Part shown: one piece after another, positions 1 to 12,099 of the stretch
Layout of the letters: every line of letters begins with the position of its first letter
How positions within the stretch are numbered: position 1 is the stretch's first letter
Assembly: GCF_051020765.1 (NCBI RefSeq)
Contig: NC_134942.1
Span: 4,402,001 to 4,466,000, forward strand
Direction: 5' to 3'
From: Lasioglossum baleicum
Taxonomy: Eukaryota; Arthropoda; Insecta; Hymenoptera; Halictidae
DNA length: 64,000 nucleotides
Program-made: the position numbers and the translations under genes
The notes under the pieces: generated by a model
Database searches by the model: none
What the model was told of the DNA's origin: nothing
The model's input: the letters and a program-made list of their open reading frames with translations, nothing else

Positions 1-479
1 GAGGTTAACAATGTTAAACGCAGAAATATTCGCAGTCGACTCATAACGAACGTAGTACACAAGCAAGTGAGTACTTAGGTGGTTATAGAAAAGCGACGGG
101 CACAAGAGAAACAGGTGTACACTATTCTGTAAAAAGAGAATGAAAAACCCCCCTGGAACGAAACGTTAGACACTAATTATTTTTATAGTCTCTGTAAGTC
201 TGAACTGTTTGTAAATTATTTTTCTTTACTCGCTGAGAAGAAACAGAAGCGCGGAGATCAAAGCGTAAAGCCACGTATGCAATATGCAGCTACGGATAAC
301 GTGTATTTTGATCCTGAGTGGTAACTTGTTGGAAAACGACACGAATATCAAGAAATTCTGTAGGATTTGGAGATATTCGAGACAAGTCTGCTATAAAACC
401 ATGAAAATCATTGAATTCTCAACGGAAAGCAATATATAAGTTGATAATGTTTACTAAATCACTCAAGATTATGTTTGTT
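1..479. other. Intergenic, nothing recognised
   Basis: AT-rich sequence with no convincing ORF, repeat or RNA gene. Confidence 0.5.
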
Positions 480-744
480 CCCAGATAGCACTGAGACATC
501 TCAAAGACATCTGCAAGACGCCTGCCGCAAGACGTCTTTCAGACGTCCGAAAGTCTCCAGAATGTCTTCTGTTACAGAACGGTACGTCTGAGAGACGTCT
601 TCAGACGTCTTTTTACGTCTCCGAAAAGATGTCTTACTTCAGACGTAGAAAACGACTTTAAGACATCCTTTTGGGACGTAAGACGTTCAGACCTAAAAAA
701 ACGACGTAAAACAGACATCCATGAGACGTCGGTTGCTATCTGGG
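480..744. mobile_element. MITE with CCCAGATAGCA termini, agacgtc-rich
   Basis: CCCAGATAGCA at 480-490 and its exact complement at 734-744 bound a 265-bp element. Its interior repeats AGACGTC/AGACATC-type words in both orientations. It has no coding capacity. A related reversed fragment lies at 54984-55059. Confidence 0.7.
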
Positions 745-1467
745 TTATCGCACGGCAATTGCTAAAAAATCAGGTTCTCAGAGTAAGGTCGTTTTTCCTA
801 CGAGTTCAACTTTTCCAAATGAACTTTTCGTGTCGGAACTAATGCAACTAGGGAACAATATGTTTCTGTTAAACATTACAGCATAATGGAGGAAGCAGAG
901 AAAAAATGAATAGTTGGCATTTTACTCCTTACGCGACATTCGAATATTTACGTTTAGGAAAAATAACTGCAAAAAAAAAGAATACAAAATCTAGGCAATT
1001 TATAATAAAGTATATACAATTTAACGGAATCGCATTATTTATTCATTTTATTGCCCAACAAATCTTGCGTTGAGTAACTTCCGTAACATCCCCGGTGAAG
1101 TATATAAGCGCGAAGAATATGTTCTCCAGTTGAGTCATCGTACTGGAAACTAATACATATTGACATCTACTTTTCTACGAGAAGAGACAGATCGATTGCA
1201 TTCATATTTGTAGCCTGTCTGTAGTATTGAACAAATAAATAACTGTTGCTTTTTGAGGTACAACTACCGACGCATTGTGTATTGATTATTTAATGTAGTA
1301 AAATCATTGATAATCACCGACTAAAAAATAAATTTAGTTCTCCTTCCCTTCCTTCTCAGAAATTAGCAAGAATTTTTACTAAAAATATCAGATGGCAGAT
1401 ATTGTGGCAACGAGGATTATTATAAACTTGAAACAGCCAGAAATAATAAATTTATCAATTATTATAC
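745..1467. other. AT-rich intergenic spacer
   Basis: No ORF above about 60 codons, tandem repeat or RNA gene is evident. Confidence 0.5.
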
Positions 1468-1620
1468 TAGACTCCGGATTTTATGCATTTATAACAAAAA
1501 TGAGCAAGTGCAATATTTAAAACAGTGAAAATATTAAAAGCCTTTAATAGTATCAATACATTATTTTCACTACATTACAATTATTAGTGAAGAATGTAAA
1601 TTTATATTTAGCTCCTGCGT
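1468..1620. mobile_element. MITE fragment of the TAGACTCCGGAT family
   Basis: It begins TAGACTCCGGATTTTATGCA and shares its next 60 bases with the complement of intronic elements near 16630 and 33190. The right end is degraded. See the copies at 3468, 4480, 9101 and 16300. Confidence 0.55.
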
Positions 1621-1644
1621 ATCGCAATTGATGCACATTTGTGT

Positions 1645-2260
1645 CCCCGACAGCACAGTCTGCCCGAGCCCACCGTCGGACCCAGCTAGCCGAGCCCCAG
1701 CCCGACACGTTACGGGCTAACGCAATGCTTGGCTCAGCGTTGAGACCAAATCAGGACGATTTAGCCTGGCCCCTGTGCACAAAAGGGCGCGATTTTCACC
1801 TGCCGGGGGCTCGAGCCCAGAGCCTGACGGCCGGGCTGGGATTCAGCCTGTTTTTGAGAGGGCAGCACGGTATCACACTAATGTGGCCAATCAGTGCTTC
1901 GATTGGGCCCAACTTTTCTCGCGCATGCGCGACACAGGGCGGGTCGCATCAATGTGGCAGTACTTTGCAAATGCGTAGCAGTCTCCCTTGTTACCGACAA
2001 AAGTATAATAAGTTAATAAATAAGACCTTTGAGGGCGATTGCTGCCTAGATTGACCTTTATTTGGCGTTTTTGACTACTGAAAAAACCCGTGTTTGTATT
2101 ATCACGCAATGAGAACGCGAATCCCGCACCCTTGCAATCTTGCAAATCGGCTGAATCCTAGCCCGGCCGGCAGGCCCTGGGCTCGAGCCCTCGGCAGGCG
2201 GAAAACGCGCCCTTTTGTGCACAGGGGCCAGGCTGAAACCGAGCCGGTGTGCCGTCGGGG
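1645..2260. mobile_element. Inverted-repeat element with CCCCGACRGCAC ends
   Basis: The ends 1645-1656 and 2249-2260 are inverted copies. Subterminal arms at about 1761-1847 and 2142-2237 are complementary over roughly 90 bp (TGCACAAAAGGGCGCG on one side, complement on the other). The interior 2050-2140 resembles the element inserted in intron 9 of synthases C and D. Short ORFs inside look non-genic. Confidence 0.6.
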
Positions 2261-2595
2261 AACTTTTTATTTTGATGAGAATGATCTCTTTGAAATCAGA
2301 AATTGAACAACGTAATCTGTAGCGCAGTAGGTATATTTGTGTAAAAATATTCGGAAAAATTCTCTGTGCTCATATCACACAGAAAAATCGATTTTTACTA
2401 TCGTAGAATAGAAACTATTAAATATTTATTATACCTGATTATACGCGCGCAAATGATTTATGCTGAGTTGCCCATAAGACATCGTCTAACAATAAGCAGC
2501 GGCAAGAATCTTCTGAAGCAGACAACTCTCGCGCGTGAACATGATTGCACACTAGATACATATACAATGTATGTGAATGTATGTCGTAATGTTCG
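2261..2595. other. Intergenic, nothing recognised
   Basis: AT-rich sequence with two short overlapping ORFs that show no family resemblance. A plus-strand donor-like GTAAGTAT lies near 2612. Confidence 0.4.
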
Positions 2596-2931
2596 TTACA
2601 CTGTCCATTTCCGTAAGTATCCTTCTTTATAACTTTTTGATTGAACAGGTTGTCGATGTCGGCCAACTTTCTGATTCAAATAAAACCGCCACACGTTGGC
2701 GGAAGTGGCGCTATCTGCCGTAACCACATTTACTCGTTCACCGGGTTCATCGGCGTCAAACAGATATTTGAATTGGAAACATGGAGTTTGACTCGGAACC
2801 GTTACGTACGCGGCGTACGTAGTTGAATATTTCTCTACAATGGATAACTGTCTACGACGTTCGTACAGTTCGTACGAATATTGAAATCGTTCGTGATCGT
2901 TTATATCGTCTGATCCAAGTCTGATCATCAC
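2596..2931 (-). CDS. Unrecognised 111-codon ORF, divergent from citron
   Basis: An ATG-initiated frame with no stop for 111 codons (starts MMIRLGSDDIND) runs away from the citron start, 145 nt from it. The composition looks more coding-like than the flanks. I recognise no domain. It could be a small divergent gene, a first exon, or chance in GC-richer promoter DNA. Confidence 0.2.
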   Translation of the reverse strand: MMIRLGSDDINDHERFQYSYELYERRRQLSIVEKYSTTYAAYVTVPSQTPCFQFKYLFDADEPGERVNVVTADSATSANVWRFYLNQKVGRHRQPVQSKSYKEGYLRKWTV

Positions 2932-2955
2932 GAATTTCGAAGGGCGGGAGTCTTG

Positions 2956-3044
2956 GTAAGTTCCCTTTAGCTCCCATGCATCGTCTCAAGTGTGAACGTC
3001 TGTTGTATATATTTACTATTTCTCTCGAATCAATTCTTATTCAG
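2956..3044 (+). other. Possible 5'-UTR intron of the citron-like gene
   Basis: A strong donor (TTG then GTAAGT at 2956) and an acceptor after TTCTTATTCAG (ending 3044) would remove 89 nt shortly before the ATG at 3076. That would place transcription start upstream of 2955. Inference from splice consensus only. Confidence 0.35.
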
Positions 3045-3062
3045 ACAGAGACAGAACAATAA

Positions 3063-3101
3063 ATGAAAATCGAGAATGGAGGATCGTTACAAAAAAGGTA
3101 G
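3063..3101 (+). promoter_or_regulatory. Short uORF overlapping the citron start codon
   Basis: An ATG at 3063 opens a 12-codon frame ending in TAG at 3099-3101. It overlaps the main ATG at 3076 in another frame. If transcripts include it, main-frame initiation would depend on leaky scanning. This is seen directly; a regulatory effect is inference. Confidence 0.35.
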
Positions 3102-6100
3102 CGTAAGGAAGTGTCGACTGTCCTCCAAATATGAGGTACAAGAACCCGAAAAAGTGGAAGGAGCCGAGTGCTCCGCGAAAGAGGAGAGACTCGAAAAGAA
3201 TCTGAGAACTTCTAGATGTGACCTGACTATTCTAAGAAGTCTAGGTAAAGAGCATGCGTTTTAATGTATCTTATTGAGTCATGTTACTTCTGTAACTTGT
3301 ACTGTACACAGCTGAAAAAAAAGTTCCATTCGAAGACTATATAGTTTTGCTATTGGCCAAAGTAACCATATTAACGAATTGAACTGTTGTATCTTGCTAC
3401 ACGTATTTTAATTAGAGCTGTTACTTATGAGATATTTAGGTACACGGGTGCTCGGGTGCCTCACGGGTAGACGGCGGATTTTATGCACTTATGACAAAAA
3501 TGAGTAGGTGTAATTTAAAATAGTTATATTATTTTCAACCCACTAAACATTAAGATAGAAAATAAATCTCTATTTCACTCCAGTTCATTGCAATTCAGGT
3601 AGAAAATTTTTATTTTTCATAAAGATCCGTTGTCTACTCACGGGTATTCACGTAGCTGGGTATTTCGCGTACCTCTGTAAAGGTACTAGCTCGAATTCAA
3701 ATTCGATGCAAGTTTAATCTTCAGTTAGTCGCATGGGGTCATGATAGTTTTGATGTCTTTATAAATGCGTAATTCCTATCATAAAATGTTAACAGAGACC
3801 TAACTAATGTAAACAAATAATTAGAACTAAAATTTTCAAGCAATTTTGCACAAATCGAGGTGCGAGTAACTAAAGGTTAACGCAGAAAACCTGATGTAAT
3901 GATTACACTGCAATAGTATGTATGTTGCTTCAATTATAGGCAGTGAAACAGCGGATCGCACATCCGATACAGAAGATCCGTCGAAGGATCCGCAAAAAGA
4001 TTTCCCCTCCATCTTCGAGTTCAAATTTCACAAACGTCATTCTGCTCAATTCGAGAAATTCTCCAAGGAAAAGGCTGAATTGGAAGGACAGTTAGATAGC
4101 AAGAAGAAAGAGCTCCAGGAGAAACAGAAAATGATATTTAATCTTCAAGGGAAAGTCGGTCAGTTGGCTCAATTGGAAGCTAAGCTGGAAGAGAAAACAA
4201 AAAGATTGGAAGCTTTTAGTAAAGAAAGAGATATATTGGAGAGGGAATTGGTTACAACAAGATCGGAAGTGTCCGGAATAAAAAGAACGCTAGGTAAATC
4301 ATTAATCGTAACGCGTGGTTTAATCCTAATATGTTTAAAAGTTTTAGCAGATAATCTCTACTGGCAACTGTATGTTTAATTTAAACATATATAGATCATG
4401 GAATTCTTTTTAACTGGCCCATGAGATTTTCCATTTCAATTAACATATATCACGTAGTTAATTAGTAGTGCTTTATCGTTAGACTGCGTATTTTATGTAT
4501 TTATAACTGAAATAGATAATTAAGAAAACATATATAAAAGTATCTGTTTCTTGGAATTGATATAGCACCCTTTTATTTTGCATAAAGATCCGCAGTCTAC
4601 TTATTATCAGTAATAAATTGTGATGTTTCTAAATATTGTAGTGACTATAGTTTGTAAGATCGTTTTATATTACGTAAATACACCGAGATACAATGAGTGT
4701 ACTGTGCTGGCAGAGTTAGAACGGCAGGAGAGGAGAGATTTAGAGACAAAGGCCCTTAGTCTGATAAAAGACGCGAAACGGAAATGGGAAAACGCGGAGA
4801 AAGACAAAGTTGCACAGCTCAATAAACACATAGAAGGCCAAACCGTGAGGATTACCGAATTGTGTACAAGCAACAATGAGATGAGTTCGAGATTACAGAG
4901 GACGGAATGCGAGTTGGAAACTACGAATGCAGAGTTGCATAAGCTTAGGGTATTTCAGGTTTGTATCTTCTATAAACGACCAGTAACAAAACGTCAATTC
5001 TAGTAATATTAATAGATCGTTGATTTGATGTTTCTTATCAGATGCAATATAAAGAATCTCTAGCGAAAACTAGGGAACTTAGCAGGCAAAGCGTACAAGG
5101 TGTTGAAACTAAGCTCGAGGAGATAGCATCTCGAGCGCACAATCAGCTGGCTGAGTTAAGAGCGAAGTTAGACATAGAAACAGCGAAGAACACAGATCTA
5201 GAGGCTAAATTGAGAAACGAACAGGATTCCAATCACTGTCGTCAGTCGAGATTGAACGTTGCTTTGGAGCTGGCGCAAAATGAGTTGAAAGACTGTCAGG
5301 AACAGTTGCGCAGCATACAGGCCACGATACCTGTCCGGGATGCTGAGATAGACACTTTGAAGAAACAATTGCAGGAGAGAGCGAAACAATTGGACAACGC
5401 TATAACGTCCGAACAAATGGTGCCCACGTTGCAAGAGCAACTGGAGAGGTCGAAACTTGAGAACGAACAGCTGAAGCAACAATTACAAGTGCATAATCAA
5501 TACTAATTTTAATCACGACCGATAATATAAGCTTAAACATTTGTACTGACGCGAATATTGTTTTATAGGTAACGAAGTCCGACCTGAGCGAAACTATGCT
5601 GAATTTAGAGCACAGCGAAGCTCTCGCGATGAATCTGGAACAAGCTGCACAGGACAAGATCGCGTTACAGAGAAGGTTGCAGGATTCGTTACAGAAAGAA
5701 GGTGCCATTCCCGGAACGAATTAACGGTAGTTTGTCAGCGAGTAAACTGTAATAAACATTTTTCAATCGCTTTCAGACGAACACCTGCGGAAAGTTGGTA
5801 ACTTGGAAGAATTGCTGAGGCGATTGGAACAGAGCGTGACCAAGTTGGAAGCAGAGAATGCCACCCTGAAAATGGAAACAGAGCAAACCAGTGCCAGCCT
5901 CAGCGTTGGTCCGAAAATAGAGATCAGAAGAGTCGATACCCATGCAGAAGAAAAGGTGGAGAAATTAGAGCAAGAAGTCCAGACGATGAGGGACACTTTG
6001 AACGCGGAACGACAGACGGCGAAACAAGCGCAACTCAGTTTATGGAAGAAAGAGAAAGAATTATCGGATGCGAATTTGGATAAAAGAATCGCTCTGAGAG

Positions 6101-9100
6101 AAAGTAAAAGGGCGGACGACAGAATCAAAATCTTACAAGAGGAGAAACAAAAGATATCGGAGAAATTGGATCACAAGATAAAGGAGGAGGAAGAGAGATC
6201 CAAGAAGCTTCTCAAGGAATTGGATAGCGCGAAAGCATCGTTGAACGATATAACGAAAGAATCTTCGCGAAATAGAATGCAGGCTGATTCCGCTCAAAGA
6301 GTAAATATCTTTCAAGATTCCGTATTTCCGAATGCTATTAAATTAATATCACGCGTCACTTGATTTCATTAATGTTACTCATATTGTTTATATTCTTCTG
6401 TTTCGGTATATAGGCCTTAACTCAGGCTAACCATCAAATAGAAGAGCTTCAATCCTCTAGCGCTTCGTTGCGCCGAGAATTAGACGCGGCGCGCAAGCAG
6501 TGCCGGACCGGTCAAGACAGAGTGGACAATCTGACCACAGAGAACAGACATCTGTCGCTGAAGATGGCCAAGCACGCTGAAGAGACGAGCGAATTGGACA
6601 CGAAAATACAGAAGCTGGAGCAAGAGATCAAAGGCAACGAGCTGAACACGCAGCTTCTCAAGGAGACGTGCACCGTGTTGGAGGAGCAGCTGATGGATTA
6701 CGAGAGATTGACGAGCGATCACGAGACACGGGAGAATATACTGATCCAAGACAAGATGAAGCTGCAGAGAGACCTAGAGACAACGGAGTCGAAGCTCCGC
6801 GAAGCGCTCGCCGCTCAGAACGAAGAGAGATCGTTAAGATTGGCCGCCGAGCGAAACTTGGAGAGACTGGAGTCCGAAACCAGCGACATAGAGAGCGAGA
6901 GGAACGGCTTGGTCGCCCAGAGAGATCAGTACAAGAGGCTGGTGCAAGAACTGAATGGCCAAGTAGAACAATTGACGACCAAATGCGACGATTTAGAGTG
7001 CAATCTATCAGAAATGACACGTACTTTAGAAATAGCGAAAGCTGAGTCGAGAGTAGTCAAGGAAGAGAGCAGCCAGCACTTGACGCGGTTCCACGAGCTA
7101 AAAGAGGCGAACTTTGCGTTGATGAACGATCTGCAAAACAGCGTGGACCAAGGCCAAGAACTGAGGATGAGGATCTCGGAGCTGGAGAGTATCTTGGAGG
7201 AGATGAGACAATTCTATCAGGAGAGAGAGGTGAAAGCGGAGAGCACTAGACAGCAGCAGACCAAGTTGATAGACTATCTTCAGTTGAAGCTGGAAGAATG
7301 TAGCAAAAAGAAGAAAACGGTGTGCGATAAGATTCTCGGTATCAAACAGAAAGAGAATATACCGCCGAGTGGGTGTGGAATGCCTGTTGGCTACCGAGAG
7401 TTGGAGAACCAGTTGGCCAAAGAGCGAGCAAAGGTGAAAACGTTGACCGATCAACTGTTAGCGTTGAAAGCGGTGCACGCTTCTGTTTCTGCTCCAACCT
7501 CACCGACAGCACCGGAGTTGAAAACTCCGTACGCGGCCGATCAGCCGACCAACACGTTTTCCAGACGTTTGTCGCCACAAAGGATGGGTCACAATATTCC
7601 CCATAGATTCGACGTTGGTTTGCCGATGCGAGCAGGTAAATGCTCCGCTTGTCTGGACTCGATTCAGTTCGGCAAACGAGCTGCCATTTGCAGCGAGTGT
7701 CAGGTGATGACACATCTGAAATGCGCTGTCACCGTTCCTGCTACCTGTGGTTTACCCGGAGGCTTCGCCAAACAGTTCGGTAAAAGTTGGAGGAACAGCG
7801 ACGAGAGCTTGTCCTCCATTTCTGGAAGCGTTCAAACTTTAGCCATCGACCAACCAGATAAACCTGACACAGTATGTTGATACATATCCTGTATAACTTG
7901 AGCTATAGAAAATACGTAGATCTGTAACGATTCATGTAATTTTTAAGGATGTGTGCGACGTTCAAACTAAGAAGGACAGTCGCGTCTCCATGGAAGGATG
8001 GGTGAAGGTTCCGGAGCGCTCGAAGACCTGTTGGGAAAGGAAGTACCTCAGATTAGAGGGAACTTCCTTGTGCACCTACGAGCACCAGCCCTCTGTTGGA
8101 ATGGCTCCCATAAATCGTCTGGAGTTATCCGAGAACGATGGGTTCACCGTTTCCGACAATGTACAGCAACCGGACGTGATGGGCACGGCGAAATCGGACT
8201 TGTCGTTTATATTTAGGATAGAATCGAACTCGTCGACCACCTGTTGGCCTACTTCGCGGTTAGATGTAATGGCTCTGAGCCAAACTGATAAGAAAAATTG
8301 GTCGAAAGCACTAAAATCCGTTACTAGTCAAAGTTATTCGAGCAATGGTCACAAAGGCGAAAAATATTCGACTATACTAAGACTAGAAAAGAATCAAGTA
8401 AGCGGTCTGTTTAGATTCGTATCGACACCTGTGTATTGTAGATTCGCTAATGGTTAATCCCTTTTAGTTGGACTTGAACTGTGCAGTCAATTTAAAGGAA
8501 GAGAATGTACTGTTATTGGGCGCTGAAGAGGGCCTGTTCTCGTATCGCGGCGCCAAGTCGCGGACACTTACGGCGATAAGGGGGGTGAAGAGGGTCCACC
8601 AGTTAACTTTGCACCCTCACTTGGGCATAGCTTTAATGATAGCTGGTGAAAACAGGCAATTAGTATCTTGTAGTCTAAGACAACTGAAGAGCAACGCGAT
8701 AGCCGCCGAGTGCTCCAGGCCAGCGATCACCACCAAACCGGTTCTAACCGGTACCGACAGCTGTCATCTGTATCAATTGCAGGGGGATATGCTCTGCGCT
8801 GCAACCGCTTCCCACGTAATGTACGCTGCAATTACGTAACACCATCCAAGTTTTAAGACATAATAGCAGACATTAACGCCGACATTCACTGCCGAAACCT
8901 ATAGATTACTTAAATGGTACACCGAAGAAGATGTCGGAGAATTTGTTGGTGTCCGCGAGCTTGAGACTTACGAGCCATGCAGTTGTGCCATATTTACCCA
9001 GAACGTTCTCATCGTGGGATGCAATAAATTTTTCCAAATAGACCTTAAGAATTACTGTGTCGATGGTACGGAATATATGCAACTAGCTGTTCCTAATGAT

Positions 9101-10071
9101 TAGCCTGCGGATCTTTATGCAAGATAAAAATGTTTTGCAGTGATTGTGGGAAGCAGGAATAGCATAAAAATTGATTTCATCCCTTAACGAGTTTGCTACA
9201 TTAAAAGCAACATTATAACATCCTTAAATTTTTTAAATCTTTTACTGTTTTATATTTCACCCAACGAATTTCTTCATAAATGCATAAAGATCCGCAGTCT
9301 ACTAATGATAAACTGTTAATATTTATAATACTCAACATCGTTGCAGAATTCCCCGAGGAAGACGACAGTTCGGTGAAAGCTGCGTTGTCCGGCGTAGCCA
9401 AACTAGGTATCTTCCCGGTCTGCGTTCTAAACGTCTCTCTTGTACCTGGAAAAGTGGAGCTGTTGCTCTGCTACAACGAGTTCGGCATGTTCGTGAACGA
9501 AAACGGTCAGAGAACTCGAGCCGTTGATCCCTCGTGGAACCATTTGCCTTTCGCTTTCGGTAAACTACATCGACATTATTTTTGTCGACGACTTCGCACA
9601 CCTTCTAACTAATCTTCTACCTTTCTCGCAGCCTTCCGTAAACCCTACCTGTTTATTATTCACTTCTCATCGGTGGAGATCGTAAAACTCACTTCCGACT
9701 CGTACACCACGCCGACGAATACTCCGGAGCGAACGTTGATCGAATTATCCAGTCCTCGTTATTTGGGGGTGGCTGGAACAAAAGGAATTTATCTGGCAAC
9801 AGTGAACTCTTTCTTGGAACTACTCAGGGTGAACGGTTCTTCGAATCTACCGGAATCCAATGGCAGCCTCACTAGTCTAGACACGTTGTACGTGATTATA
9901 TTTTATACTTCTACAAAGGCAAAACATTTTGCTGTATTTTATGCGACCTCTTTTGTTTGCAGAGATCAAGACGATGAAAGCAGTTCGGAATTTAGTTTCA
10001 CGTCGAGCTTAATGGAAACTTTGGACGGCCCCGGGAAAAAAGTACATTTCGCCGGCGTTCCCAAATATTGA
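3076..10071 (+). CDS. Citron-like protein without a kinase domain (coiled coil, C1, PH, CNH)
   Basis: Thirteen exons join in phase to 1,633 codons: 3076-3244, 3940-4293, 4714-4958, 5042-5488, 5569-5701, 5777-6300, 6414-7871, 7948-8397, 8468-8815, 8870-9065, 9347-9559, 9632-9887, 9963-10071. Residues about 75-970 are a long charged heptad-rich coiled coil. Residues 1021-1070 form a C1 zinc finger with complete H-X12-C-X2-C-X12-C-X2-C-X4-H-X2-C-X7-C spacing. A PH domain follows (about 1117-1235, starting near MEGWVKVP), then a CNH domain from about 1262 (EPCSCAIF, VGCNKFFQIDL, LPFAFAFRKPYLF). This order is that of citron / Drosophila sticky, a Rho-binding scaffold acting at the cytokinetic midbody. 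The Ser/Thr kinase domain normally at the N terminus is absent. An in-frame TGA at 3064-3066 lies four codons before the ATG, so coding cannot continue directly from upstream. A kinase-bearing isoform could start outside the window. Exon 8870-9065 is short and was placed using CNH conservation. Confidence 0.85.
3468..3636. mobile_element. hAT-like MITE in citron intron 1
   Basis: The element begins TAGACGGCGGATTTTATGCA and ends with the inverted form (GATCCGTTGTCTA). It is flanked by a perfect 8-bp duplication CTCACGGG at 3460-3467 and 3637-3644. An 8-bp target duplication fits hAT-superfamily transposition. Confidence 0.7.
4480..4599. mobile_element. hAT-like MITE in citron intron 2
   Basis: The ends TAGACTGCG (4480) and GATCCGCAGTCTA (ending 4599) are inverted. 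The flanking 8-mers are only weakly similar, consistent with an older insertion of the same family. Confidence 0.6.
9101..9301. mobile_element. hAT-like MITE in the CNH-region intron of citron
   Basis: TAGCCTGCGGATCTTTATGC opens and GCATAAAGATCCGCAGTCTA closes this 201-bp element. A perfect 8-bp duplication CTAATGAT flanks it (9093-9100 and 9302-9309). Removing it leaves an intron of about 72 nt, typical of this gene. Confidence 0.8.
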
Positions 10072-10802
10072 GATATTTTTTCTCCGGCGAACTTAAGCGT
10101 TCATTCATGTTTTCGTACGTTTCTAGGAGTCGCAAAGAAAGCCGAGAGAAAGACTGCAAGTATTTGATGACCGTACAGGACAGTGAATCACAGAGAACAT
10201 TCGACAGGCGAAATTAATATAATACATTTCATTTCATTTAATGTAGTTTAATTTATACGTATTCGTTAATGCTGTCACCAACGCATAATCGACGTGTGAA
10301 TATTTAAATATTTCTCACAGTCGTTTCGAGAGGTTCTCACGTACTTACGCTGCCATTTCATTATTTTTCAATATCATTTCCATTTTTTTCTATCACGAGG
10401 ACGTAACTGCAGAGTCAGATCTCAGATATTTGCTACGACGAAGAATTCGTACGTTACCACGTAGTATTAGCCCACCAAATTACATACTTTTATACGCGCA
10501 GTAAAAAAGTAATTATTTTTCTTTACTTGCCACGAGCTTTTGTTTCACCGGACTGAGTACTGCCTGTTTCCACGAGGCAGATTCGATAATCGATTATTTA
10601 ATGCCGGTGGCTCAATCTAGGATTATATTAATTATATCGACAATATTATAGAGATGCAACGATAATAATATATTCTTGACTGTGTCAACAAAATTTTGTA
10701 GTTCAACGTGGAGCACTTGTTTATCCACAGAATAAAGATTTTTACGGAACTCATCTCTGACTACGTATTTAAAACACATCAACAAGGGCTTCCTTCTAGT
10801 TC
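10072..10802. other. Citron 3' flank and spacer
   Basis: This must contain the citron 3' UTR, but I could not place a clear AATAAA on the plus strand close to the stop. No other gene is evident. Confidence 0.4.
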
Positions 10803-10820
10803 TACAGGGTGACGCAAAAT

Positions 10821-11540
10821 CAGGGCCGGTGTGAAGTTTTGTGGGGCCCGGTTCAAACATTGTGCGGGGCCAGAATACACATTCAAATCCTATACTTAAA
10901 TGTCACAAGAAGGAATTATTTATTATAAGTACAAAGGATGTTACATATACTTTTTGTAAAATACATATTACATAATTTTTCTCGCTTTTTCCGTCGCAAA
11001 ATCTTTGATTACATCATCAAAATTGATCTAGGTGCACGGTAGTGCACCAGCCAAGTTCTTGCACTACCTCCTTTTACACGAAACAATTTAGCCGTTTTTT
11101 AGAGGCTTATAACTCGGCACTGGAGGCAGATGGAGAGATGTAATTTCGTACTGTTGTTAAATGCTATCATGTCTCAACATTGACAAAACATTAATCTTCC
11201 AACATTAGTAGGTTCCGAGATATAGGACTTCAAAATTCGTTAAATTTGTCACTGACTGACTGACTGACTGACAGATCATCAAAACCTTTTGGGTACTTCG
11301 CATTGACCTACACGCTTGAAATTTGGCACACAGGTCTACCATAACAAACCATCGAAGGAATAATTGTCAAAGTTTGAAATTTTACACCTTAAAGGGGTGG
11401 TTTCCACACATACCCGAATATTCAATCTACTATACAGGGGGTCTTGCAAAATGTCTGAGGAGTTTTCGTAGACCGCGGGGCCTTTTAAAACGCGAGGCCA
11501 GGTTCCGGTGACGCGCTGAACCTGCCTCGCGCCGGCCCTG
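10821..11540. mobile_element. hAT-like MITE nested in the mariner terminal repeat
   Basis: The ends are CAGGGCCGG and CCGGCCCTG. The flanking 8-mers CGCAAAAT (10813-10820) and CGCAAACT (11541-11548) match at 7 of 8 positions and restore the mariner terminal repeat when one is removed. The interior includes a (GACT)n run near 11251-11270 and no convincing ORF. Confidence 0.75.
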
Positions 11541-11650
11541 CGCAAACTGATGTGTCTGGTTTGAATTGTTTATAACTTTTTTAATTTTAGAGTGAAATAA
11601 ATATAAATATTGGAAAAAAATATAGTGTACAGAAGAGGAATTTTATTGAA

Positions 11651-11986
11651 CTAGACGCGAAAGATTACATCCCGCAAATGGTGGCCATTTTCTGCTTGAC
11701 ACATTCGTGCTCTTTCTAACACATTTTCCATGACTTTTCGCAAAACTTCAGGTGTTATTGCACGGATTTCATTGCGAATATTGGTTTTCAGTTGGGGAAT
11801 GATCGCTGGCTTATTGACGTACACTCGCTCTTTCAAATACGCCCAAAGAAAACAGTCGGGAGCGGTTAAGTCCGGTGAACGCGGTGGCCAGTTGAAGTCA
11901 CTATTGCGCGAAATAATGCGTTCGCCGAAGACGTCTCGTAACAAAATCATTGTTTCTCTTGCAGAATCTGTTGTGTATCTTTCCAT
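11651..11986 (-). pseudogene. Mariner-like transposase, C-terminal remnant
   Basis: A 111-codon frame contains NWPPRSPDLTAPDCFLWAYL, the signature around the last acidic residue of Tc1/mariner DDE transposases, followed by the usual helical tail. Mariner transposases are about 340-350 aa, so two thirds are missing, including the DNA-binding region and the first catalytic aspartates. Not functional. Confidence 0.8.
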
Positions 11987-12099
11987 ATTAAATTCTAGAA
12001 GCCTTGTTTACAAAATTCTGAAAAAGAAATTGAAAAAATGTTGAAATAAAAAAGTTATAAAGAATTCAAACCAGACACATCATTTTGCGCCACCCTGTA

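Larger units (their letters stand above)
10805..12097 (-). mobile_element. Mariner-like element, internally deleted and split by a nested insertion
   Basis: CAGGGTGACGC at 10805 and its inverted counterpart ending at 12097 are bounded by TA on both sides. Once the 10821-11540 insertion is removed, the two ends match as terminal repeats of about 50 bp (shared GATGTGTCTGGTTTGAATT). About 540 bp of element interior remains, encoding only the C-terminal part of a transposase on the minus strand. Confidence 0.75.

Noticed and set aside
8816..8841. Citron exon continuing to a stop at 8839
   Set aside because: A GTAATG donor at 8816 and acceptor at 8869 restore the CNH domain (EPCSCAIF, VGCNKFFQIDL), so that stop is intronic.
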